From Ophiura sarsii (taxonomy: Eukaryota > Echinodermata > Ophiuroidea > Amphilepidida > Ophiuridae), in NCBI GenBank assembly GCA_035610835.1, contig CM069458.1:33815449-33879448 (forward strand): a stretch of DNA of 64,000 nt, given 5' to 3'. Made by a program: the position numbers and the translations under genes. Numbering within the stretch: position 1 is the stretch's first letter; each line of letters opens with the position of its first letter. The notes beneath the pieces were generated by a model that did not search any database, had not been told where the DNA came from, and worked only from the letters and a program-made list of their open reading frames with translations. Of the stretch, positions 33,501 through 45,500 are shown in pieces.

Positions 33501-36500
33501 TGCGATACTAATAATTTGACCATCATGCAAAATCGCAAAATTGGCGATAATTTTATAATATACATGATTTCAGCTTTCAAGCTGCAAATGTGAAGACTAG
33601 AAGCTTGATAAGTTGTATGTGCGATGTTATTAGATCTTGAATTTACGACAATGTTCATATTTACTAAAATTATCCTTAAACTTATCCTACAAATTTTAAA
33701 TTTTACTGTGCTTAAGTATAAAATATGATGAAAATAATCTAGACAACTTTTATTTTATATTTTGTGTTAAACTTTGGTCTCATTCTCATCTGGCATATTA
33801 TTTGGTGTAAAATAAAATCTAGAACCATAAAAACACGTTAATCCATGTCATTTTGTAGAGAAGTATTGATTTCATGTATGTGCTGTCTGAATCACTCAAT
33901 ATGAGCAAACTTGGATGGAAGTGTTCCCAGACTAATGTTACGTAATTGCTCATTTTTCTGGAATTACTGAACCGAATCACATCCGGATTTTTTTAAAGTA
34001 TAGCAAACTATTTTGCCTTTATTTTGTTGTTTGAGTTGTTCTATTCTGATACTTATTCAGAAAGTTACAATCCTCTAAAGGTGCGTTGTAATTTTTTCTG
34101 AGACACCCTGTATGTATCATATGCGTGACTCGTGCATATACCAAAATCACGCTTGAACTGCTAGGGTACTTTTGCATGTAGAGAGATAAAAACCTCATAT
34201 ATCTCACCAACTTGGAACTGACTTAACTATAGATATGTACTTCATCCATTTGATACATCATTGGGAATTGTCTTTACAGTAAAGATGTAACAAATTGGAC
34301 GAAAATGAGAAATTTTCTTATTTTTTTAACTTTGAATCTCTACTCCCATTCTCATCCTTCTTCAGATTGTTGGTGCCCTCAGTCAGGATGGCATCATGCG
34401 ATTCATCAACTTGAACACTTGCAAACTCCTCTTTGACATCGGTTGCCTAGACGACCGCATCAGTAGCGTCACTGTCAGTGCATCAGGAAGGCATGTGGTT
34501 GCAGTGGTAGAGAGTGGCTGCGTCAATGTGTACAGCGTGCCAGCTCTTCTGGCCGACTTTAATAAGGTTTGTTTTTTATGTTTGTCACGAATCACATCAT
34601 ATAGGACACATTGTCTTCAAACACATTTTTCAGATATACGCAATTAAAGTTTGTCATAATAAATATCCTGTCGATCAAAAGTCTAAGAAACTTTAACAAG
34701 GCATTATTTTTAATCCTAGAATGTGATCTTTCAAGTGATAATAACTTGGAACATGTCCATTTCAACATGACAGGGCACATATTTCAGTTGCTGTACCTTA
34801 TTCATTTTGATTGTATCGAAACTGGGACTTATTCCTAGGAAATGTTAACTAACAGGATGAAGAAAGAAGTTTGTTTCCTTAGGTGACGATAAAATCCACC
34901 CCGACCGACCCATAAACATTTTTTGAATTTTGTTATTGTCGAATGTTTTTGGAAATTTCCAATTAAAAATTTCTTATTTTTAGAAATTCACCATATTGTT
35001 CATGACAAATTTGAAAACAAGAATATAAGAAAATATAAATGCCAGACCGACCGACCCTTCCTGAGAAGTCTGTTTACCCGTAGAACAGGTTTTTTGTGTT
35101 TTATTTAAAATGAAATCGATGCATATCTTTTAAATTAATTTTCAAGGGAACCATGTTTATGTTTTTTCTGTTCAAAATATCACACAAATAAATCAGACCA
35201 TGGAAATTAAAACATCGAAAAATTTATTTTGGTTTTGAGCGTGTTATACAAAGAACAAATCCTCTTTTCTTTTTTTAGCCTAATATAACGTACTTGTTCA
35301 TTACACAGCCACCCCCGCCATTAGTAAAAGCGATGTCGAACAGAGCGGGCGGCAGCAAGTCCATGAATGCTACCACTTCAGCATCTTCATCAGTGTTGCG
35401 ATCCACAACACCAGGAAGATTGTCACAGATAGAAGCAGACCATAAGATTGCCGGTATGCATACTGTCAAGACTGGTGTGATGAAACGAAATCCTGCAGGA
35501 CAGGACTCTGAACAAGAGGTGAGGAATATCTGATCATGGGAAGGGTTAAAGTGTAGTGCCAAGCTATAGCTCACACGCAGAGTGCCCATATCTCTTACCT
35601 TGACGTGTGGCCCAGACTCCTCCATGTAAATGTTTGCTGTGGGAGTTTGTTACTCCTCCCGCACAACGAGACTGTTATACCTTCCCAACATTAATTAATG
35701 CCGGTACCCATTTATACACCTAGATGGAGAAAGGCAAGCACGGTAAAGTGCCTTGCCCAAGGACACAACACGCTGACCCGCAACAGGGACTTGAACCCTC
35801 AACGTTTGTATTGTGGAGCGAGAACTTATCCGCAGGACTATACATGCTTGTTTCGGGAGATAGGATGAAATGATATGCTTCAAGTTCAAGCCCTTCAAGT
35901 ACATACCTTGAACATATGGTTATGAATTGTATTAAAAGTATAGGGGTATGTTGGAGGGCTCTATTAGTTTTATTAGTTCCAAATTGGCAAGAAATATGCG
36001 TTTTTATCTCTCCGGGTGCAAAAGTCATTCAAGCGTCTTTACACGCATGTGATTCTCAATGCGTCATGTGAATAATTGGGTGCTCTTTGTGGGTGATTTT
36101 ATAATAGCTGCCAGGTTGACTTTAGCAAATTAATTATTATATTAAAATAACCAATTTGAGTGAGTGTAATTTACTGAAGTTCATCAAAATAATACTTTCT
36201 GTATTTGTTTTGAATAAAATTTCAAATATAACACAAAAATCCATCAAGTTGAGCAAATATTATGCGCATTTCAACACTAATTGTATGGAAGTAAAATTTT
36301 CAATCAAATAAAAACACTACACTCGCGCTATTTACTGTGTGTAGCTTATAGGCTATTATTTGTGTAAGCCTATTTAAATTTATAATAAATCAACAGATCT
36401 TACACACAAAAATAAGAAAACAAAACAAAAACAAAGTAACCTTGCATTCCATGATTCGGTGATAGCCTTTTTACAGTGACGATTAGTAAAACGTAAAATA

Positions 36501-39500
36501 TGCTGTGTTGCTTTGTACGGTTTAGCGACGGAGCAACCAACATTGTGTGGAAACGGTATAGTGAAATACACCACGCATTGTCAGTTCGTCCATGTCTGAC
36601 CAAGTCACTATGTCAGCAATTCTGAAGCATTGTCATCGCTGTCAACAACAATTTTTGGTTCTAAACCACTGCCAAAGTCATATTTATCTTGATTCCGAAA
36701 GCACTCAAAATCGGCTGTATTTTCATCCCAAGAATTGTCTTGTTAAAGATGGTTTAGGTTGTTTTCTTTCGAAGTACGCAACAATAATTATCGTGTTCAT
36801 CGGAGTATTTTTAATTGATTTACAATATCGTCGTGTTTCGAGGGGGCGGGCGATTTCAGCTAAAATGTCCAACTTTGCCATTGATTTCAAGAAACTTGAT
36901 GGGCCATTACCACGTGGTTATTTCTTTGGATTGAGAATTCTGAAACCCTCAATTAATCTTATTTTTAAAAAACACACCAAATCCAATGAAAGGGCCATTT
37001 CTATTGGGTGTTTCTGAACCCATGACCGTGATCAACCCAGGATTTTACGTACATATTTTCCAATTGGCTGTTGGGGGCATGATCATAAAAGGCAGAACAT
37101 GAATATTATGACGTCATGTGCTTTTAATTGATCGACTTCTCGATCACCGTCGTAGTAGGTGTTAAGTGTAATGGATCAGTGTTGAGATTTTCCTTTGGAT
37201 TCGGTCTAAAAATGTGGACTTGATGTTTTAACCAACTTTAAATATATGATTTAGCAGTCCACTCATCAAATGGCATTAAAATTAATACACAATTTGTTTA
37301 TGTTTTGTTTTTACAGTTTTCTACATTGCCAGATGGTTTGAATATGAGTCGTCTGAGAGCCATACTGAAGGGCTATGGAGAATACCCAGCAAAGTACAGG
37401 TACTATAGACTGTCCCTTAAACTTAATCAGGGATTCTATTAATTTTGGGATAGGAAAGTCCTATCCTGACGTACGCAGCGAAAACGGTCCCTTTTGCATA
37501 TTTACATAAATTAGGGTAATCGTCCGGAATGCGTCCGTGACCGACGTTTGAGGTCATTTTTGGTCAGCGTAGCTTTGGTGGCGCTGTTCCTGCGGTATGT
37601 GTTGATTATGATTAATCATGATGTAATTCATGCACACACCGCACTAAGCTGGTGGTCTGAAGCGGTATTCTGCATGTGACAAGACGCTACAATTAACCTT
37701 CCTGTATCAATGCATCATGGTTTGAAATCAACCAATCAGGTTGTTTATGTTGTTTCCCTGGATTCAACTACTTTACAGGGTAATATTTGTCCAACAATTG
37801 TCTATATTTTCCCACCAAATTCAAAACATTATTTTTTTAAAACAAATTTGTCAAATAAGTTCAAAACATTTTTCAATAGAAAAAAATTGTAAACAAAGAG
37901 GTTGTTTTTGTTGCCGTACATATATGATAAGATTTTGAAAATCTGTAATACTTTGAGGCAAACAATTAACAAATCTTTCAACACAATAAAATCAAACCTG
38001 TTGAATTTTGACCCCTAGGATGTTCATCTGGCGCTCCATCCTGAGACTTCCAGAGAACCATTCAGCCTTCAGCAGCCTGGTTGACAAAGGCACACACCTA
38101 GCCTGGGCAAAATTGCACCAGACCTACCCTATCAAGAGCCGCAAGCTACTCAGAGTACTACAGAGGTACATATATCTTATGGATATATACTAATAAGCAG
38201 GCCTGGGAAAAATGGGGAATTGAGGAATCTCATTCCCGGGAAATTTGGGTATTTGGAGGAAAATGTTGCTTTTCCAAATGAACAAATACATAAGAAATGG
38301 AGGGAAATCTAGCTTTCTTTCTGAGAATTTTTTTTTTCTTCCCGGGAAATAAACGTTTTTTCCAGCCCTGCAAGTGGTGATGACATACATGGTATGATAT
38401 TTTGGATAATTTAAAACCTTTTATGAACCCTGTTTTTTTAAAACTTTGTCAATAGCTGCTTAGCATCACGGGAATCGCATTGCTTTATCTAGGCATGCAT
38501 TGTTCAGTGCAATGACTGATACATTTTACATCACAAAATGATTGTTTTATATTTTAGATATGATCTGTAATATTGTATGAATGTATAGAGTGTTTGATAT
38601 TTTGTTATAAAATTCAAACAAAGATTAACATTCATGCTTAACACTTTCCACGCGGCTATTAGTTTTACCATATACAAAACAAGTTTTACCATATACAAAA
38701 CAAGTTTTACCATATACAAAACAAGTTTTACCCATACAAAACAAGTTTTACCATATACAAAACAAGTTTTACCATATACAAAACAAGTTTTACCATATAC
38801 AAAACAAGTTTTACCATATATACAAATTAAGTTTTACCATATACAAAACAAGTTTTACCATATACAAAACAAGTTTTACCATATACAAAACAAGTTTTAC
38901 CATATACAAAACAAGTTTTACCATATATATACAAAACAAGTTTTACCATATACAAATCAAGTTTTACCATATACAAAACAAGTTTTTTTCAGAAACCTTT
39001 CCTAACTTTTAAAGTCTATCTCAAGAATTACTGAACAAATAGTAGGCATGTTTGTACACTTATTTTAATGCAGTTCTCATGGTGATTCCAAATATGGTGA
39101 TGCGATTCAATAATGTTTAGATTTGTAAAACAATTTGGAACTGTCATCTGCAGACACCTGCCGCATGGAAAATGTTAACATTGCTTTTCTCCCCCTTTTC
39201 TAGGACTCTTTCCTGCTTAGCAAATTGGTCGGCCATCTTTGGAGAGACAGAATACCTGCCCTTATTAGCCTTCCCTTTTGTGAAATTATTCCAGAATAAC
39301 CAGCTTGTATGTTTCGAAGTCATAGCAACGGTGCTAGGTAAGCTGTCATGTTGTAAGAGACTCAAGAGGACAGTGTTGATCACACCATACGACCTACCCA
39401 ATATTTGTAGACCCTTATTATCATCACTGGTTCTAAGCAGTGATTTATCATGTGATTAACAGTTCAACACTGTCCCCGCCCATTCTGGGACTTCGTATGT

Positions 39501-42500
39501 AAGTGCATTCCTTCTTGGTCAGTTCTGTATTGGTCGGTTCTGTATCGGTCGGTTCTGTATCGGTCGGTTCTGTATCGGTCGGTTCTGTATCGGTCGGTTC
39601 TGTATCGGTCGGTTCTGTATCGGTCGGTTCTGTATCGGTCGGTTCTGTATCGGTCGGTTCTGTATCGGTCGGTTCTGTATCGGTCGGTTCTGTATCGGTC
39701 GGTTCTGTATCGGTCAGTTCTGTATCGGTCAGTTCTGTATCTGTATTGGTCTTTTCGAGTTCAACCATACAAGTTGAGTGGAGACTGAACTAGAGTATAG
39801 AGCTCTAGCACTGACCAGGAGTGGAGGGAGCTTCTGTTATAGAAGAATGGAATGGAGTAAGGCCTAAAAAAAAAAAGTTTGATTGGCGTAACATAGAAAA
39901 AAAATAGGGTAAGGTCGGATTTTTTTTTATTTTTAAAATCTGTAAAACGTCTATGAAATTTGATATACCAGCACACATATACCATACAGACATAAACAAA
40001 TGGCACAAATACACATTTTCACTGTCTTTATTTCTTTTTCTCACACACAATTTTTTTTTTTTTTTAAAATTAAAAAAACAACAAATTAAAACAAATTAAA
40101 AAACAAAAACAAAATGTTTAGGGTCGGGGGTTAAAATAGGGTCGGTCGGGTTACGTCAATCAAACTTTTTTTTTTTAGGCCTAATACTATTACATCTTTG
40201 GATCCGGAGGTATTTGTAATACCGTTGCCGATTGCTATACAATAAAGTAAATGAAGACAAATACAGATGAAGAGTATTCCGTGTCTCCTTAGCTGTTGCG
40301 GACTCATGACATTGTTGTGTGGGCTTTATAAGGTAGACCGACTTGAGAAGAGTAAACTTAGGTTTACCTATCTTGCCATGCTTACAATGTCTTACATGGT
40401 TGGGGGTGGGGTGGGGGAGGGGGCAGGGATAGGAAAGTTCTTCTCTATCATGTTGGAGTTGGATTTATTTTTCAACTATCTCTGAATAGAGAATACCCGC
40501 CTTCCATCTAGTCAAGCTATTCCAAAATGTTCAGCTTTAAATGATTGCAACGGTTCCAAATCATCTATCACCTAGTGTATTTGCCCTGTGGCAGGGGGAA
40601 GGTGGTTACTCTATTCTCTTTAGGCCTACTATCTATAAAGAGACACTTGCCCCTGTTAATTTTCCATTGTGCAGTTATTCCTGAATAACCAGCTATTTTG
40701 GGGGATTATTTTTGTGTGCAGAGAGATAAAACTTGCATATTTCTTGCCAATTTGGAACAGATTAAACTATAATAGATCCATTTAATTGGAAATTCTTTTA
40801 TCCTGACAGGTAACTGGTGCCAGCTCTGGTTTGAATTCTTTCCCAATCCACCTATCAACACACTTTCACTTGTAGAGAATGTCTTGGCGTATCATGACCG
40901 TAAGCTATTGCAGCATTTTGTCAACTATAACATAACCTCACAGGTAAATAGAATAGCAATTAATTAATTATTGGTTGCTTTCATGATATGATCATTTAAT
41001 TAACCAATTTAAATTGTGATTATAATTTTCTCTACAATTGTCCACTAAAATTAGCAATAAAGCCTTTCCCGAGAAACAAACCTTTTTATATTGGGATTCA
41101 ACTTTACCAACGATTTATGGATTGACCATTTTTATATGTCATTTTCACCCAGATAATGTAGGACATGATTCTTAAATTCATGATGTTTTTGGTTTATAGA
41201 CCTATAGTTAGAGAATAATGACGGCGTAACAACTGTTTTCGTGAATTTGTTTTGAAATCAGAGGTTTTTGTTCTGGTCTGAGGAATTGCGCCCCTGAGGG
41301 ACAATTCTGAATGACCAGAACAACAACCGCGGATTTCAAAACAAATTCACGAAAACAGTGTTAAGCAGTCATTATTCTCATTCATTACTGAAAAAGATGC
41401 ATATTTTCCCAAATCATTGATTTGTACCGATATTATTGCGCTAAAAATTAATTAGTTTTCTGTTTATTTTGTCCACCCCTTCTTAGTCATTGAAACAGTC
41501 CAAGTCAGGTCATCCCCTCATTAACATTTTTACCATTCAACCAATCAGAAATAAGCTTTAATCGTGTCTCCTCGTAACTCATTGAATATTCAGTTTAGGG
41601 GCGTGAGGCTTTAATTTGATTGGTCGGTCAATGAGCAAAACAATTGAACACTTTGGCGCAGTACTTTCGGGCAATTATTAGTAACCTGCGCTCGGTGTGC
41701 GCGTTATCATCTTTTGTTTTGTTATTGACAATTAATGCTGATGTTCATTGCAATCGATTTATCCAACACGCGACAAACAAATCATTTATAAAAGGCGGGC
41801 ACAAATAATGCTGATCTTATTCGTCACAGTACAACGCTCTTGCTTGAATAGGGGCTTTTGCAACTTTTGAATTCAACCTTAAGCCACTCAAGTGCCCATA
41901 AATCAGCCAAACAACATCATATCGCAACAAAAGAGGTGTCAAAATGCGCAGAAGATAACTGTGAATCGAATTAATTAATTTTTTTTCGCATACTATTTCA
42001 GATTCCGATAAATCTGACCATTTGTAAGTGTTTAGATACTTTATTGGCGCAGTTTATGTTGGTGTCCTGCAACAAAATTTGGTTTAAAATGTGTACTGTC
42101 GCTGCAAAAGGGGGCAGTTGTCTGTAAAATGCATTTTGAGATATTGATGGAATTAGGCATGGAAAAACAAAGAAAATAACGACAATTTTACAGTAAATTT
42201 TCTTCATCAAATCAGAAAGCAGTATCCATTCTTGACCACAAAGGTGTCATTTTGAATCATTCAAAAACCTCCTTTTGTTGGCCTTACGATCTCAACTTAT
42301 TCTTTGAGAGACAACTGCATCCTTTTGCTGCGGCTGTTCACAAATAAAGTTAATGGTAAATCTGATTTGTATTTCATCTTTCTCTGCGCAGATATATGCT
42401 TGGCCACTACTCGAGACTTTATTCTCTGAAGTGGTGACTCGGGATGAATGGTTGAGGATGTGGGATAACATATTCTCCAACCACCCGGCTTTCTTACAAC

Positions 42501-45500
42501 TCATGGTCGTAGCGTATCTCATATCGTCACGCCAGGCGCTTTTGCAGTGTATGAACGTGGATGATTTTAAGGTGAGGTTTTACATTTTCATTGTCTCTGC
42601 ATCACCTTTTGTTTGGGAGGGTGACTTCAGCACATTTTGATTTTGGGGAGGGTGGTGTCAACATGGAGTGGGGTGGTGACATCACAAGTCACAGGTGCAC
42701 CATTTCTGCACCTGGGCTGATTGGGGGCAGATCCATTTTTATTGCAATGTGCACGGACATCACTTAGACTGGTCCCTGTGTCCCTCTATATGTCCACCAT
42801 CTTTAAAAATGGCGGACCAAAAAGAGGGACTGGGAAAATTGTAAGTCCAAAAAGTGTGCGGTTACTCGTGGAATTCCACGAGTATTTAGCATACTGTAAA
42901 AGCCAATATTTTCGCGTTCAGATATTTTCGCGGATTTTGATATCAAAGACATTTCGCGAATTGTTTTTTTCGCGGGTGACCGTCTGAAAGCATTGCATGA
43001 ATGTGTAAAGCAATATTTTTGCGTGTTATAATTTTCGCGGAAAAAGATTTTGCGCGAAAAGCGCGAAAATAAAACCACCACTAATATTTCAGCTTTTACA
43101 GTATATGAATATTCATACCGATACAGAGCATGCGCATTTGTACACGGCAACAACAGAAATAGCATTCGATTGGTCCAATTCAAAGGCAGTGCATTGAACG
43201 ATCATCACGCTGCGCCAAGGGGATGCAAATCGTGCGCCCGATCGCGTCACACGGTGTACAATGCCGCGTGAAACTACCGGTGCACTGGTGCGTGAATAAG
43301 CTCATGCTTATTCACGAGTTTATCAGCTCACTCTTTTGAAACTGTATTCTTTCCAGTCTTCACATTTGAGCACCCTCGCAGGGGCCTTGTGTAAAATAGG
43401 GAAGACATGAGGATCCAGTCTAGACATCACCCATCAATGTGAGGTGATATGGAGTATAATAGGGGGATGTTTGAATGGGTTGCAGCTGTTTAACAAAGAA
43501 GGTGGGTGGACCATATCAATTCATCCACCAGACAATGGATGAGGTCAACCTCGCGTAAAGTACACATGGTCAACCTCACCACAAAAACGGTGCAACGGAC
43601 ATCCATGGTACGCAATACGGCTCTGATTGGTTAGTGGCATTTTGTGAGTTTTCAAGCATGCGCAGTAAGCTGATTGAAGTGCGCCCGCTTATGTCAGACT
43701 GTGGCCAGGAGAATATGTGCCGTAGATTCATTGTATTGATATTTATGAGTCATGGGTGTAGTTAACACTTAGGATTGGCTTTATAGCGTAGACGTTGTTT
43801 GCCTTTCGGACATAACATGGACCCTGTCGGGGAGATCAAGGGCTTAAAACTAAAATGTGTCTATTTTTCATACCAAGAAAAAAAGGGTTATATATGCACA
43901 ACTGTTGTTGCCATACATACTTTTTTCTCTAAAATAAATGATCATAGAGCCATAATTACCTAGTCTGGTTTTGAGCACTTGATGTATCCTCGAAATGGTT
44001 CCATGAGTATTTAACATATATGAATATTCATACCAGAACTGAGCATGCGCATTTGTACACAGCAACAACAGAAATAGCATCCGAGTGGCTCAATTCAAAG
44101 GCAGCGCATCGAGCGATAATCACGCTGCGCCACGGGGATGCAAATCGTGCGCCCTATCACGTCACGCGGTGTACAATGTGTACATGCTTTTTCATGAGTT
44201 TATCAACGCACACTTATGGAACTGTATTTTTTCCAGTCTTCACATTTGAGCACCCTTGAGGGGCCTCGTGTAAAATAGGGAAGACATGAGGATCCAGTCT
44301 AGACATCACCCATCAATGTGAGGTGATATGGAGTATAATAGGGGGATGTTTGAATGGGTTGCAGCTGTTTAACAAAGAAGGTGGGTGGACCATATCAATT
44401 CGTCCACCAGACAATGGACGCACGTCACATGAGGTTGACCTCGCGTAAAGTACACATGGTCAACCTCACCCCAAAAAACGGTGCAACGGACATCCATGGT
44501 GCGCAATACGGCTCTGATTGGTTAGTGGCATTTTGTTAGTTTTCAAGCATGCGCAGTAAGCTGATTGAAGTGCGCCCGCTTATGTCAGACTGTGGCCAGG
44601 AGAATATGTGCCGTAGATTCATTGTATTGATATTTATGAGTCATGGGTGTAGTTAACACTTAGGATTGGCTTTATAGCGTAGACGTTGTTTGCCTTTCGG
44701 ACATAACATGGACCCTGTCGGGGAGATCAAGGGCTTAAAACTAGAATGTGTCTATTTTTCATACCAAGAAAAAAAGGGTTATATATGCACAACTGTTGTT
44801 GCCATACATACTTTTTTCTCTAAAATAAATGATCATAGAGCCATAATTACCTAGTCTGGTCAGGCCCCTGACACTCTATTGTTCGAATCGCCGAAAACAT
44901 CGACGTACATGAATATACAATGAATAATCATATCAATGAATATACGTCATTTGTGAAGTCGAAAATGAAAAGTACCAGACCATAGTGGACACGAACGGCC
45001 GTAATCTTTGAATCTCCGTTGATTTCAATGTTATGTCGGAGTGTTTTACCTAATTTCATACTGACACGACCTGAGTGATAATCAAACGGTCCCCGAACGA
45101 TGCCCTGGCGCTGTTGAAGTCAGAAATATCATCGGTACCTACAGTCCGAGCGTTCCTACATCGAATTTCACCTAGAATATTCGTCACACGAACCTATGTC
45201 CGCCATCGTCTGAATATCGAAAAGGCCCTCTGGAGAGTCAAGGGGACACCATTTTTTTCTACGCATGCGTCCGATCGCTTTGGATTTGTCCATCAAAATT
45301 GTGGACAAATTCCTAATGAGTATGTGCTGCATGGCAAGTGACACAACTTGTAATGCGCTAATCAACCGTAGATCTAACCCCCGGGCTCCGGCCAGTTTGG
45401 GGTGGAAAAGCTCAATCAGGAAAAGTTCACGGAAAAGGTTCATGCGCGTGTCTTTCTTTGACGGTTCAGTTCAATGGTATATCACAGATAGGCAAAGTGG

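Noticed and set aside
36592..37017. 141-codon plus-strand frame in an intron
   Set aside because: Longest orphan frame in the introns, but no recognisable family, unusual composition and no exon-like boundaries.
38634..39005. 123-codon frame
   Set aside because: It is the translation of the 21-bp minisatellite; period divisible by three keeps it open.
39448..39793. Thr/Glu/Pro and Val/Ser/Gly repeat proteins on the two strands
   Set aside because: Both are translations of the 15-bp minisatellite, with no splice or start context.
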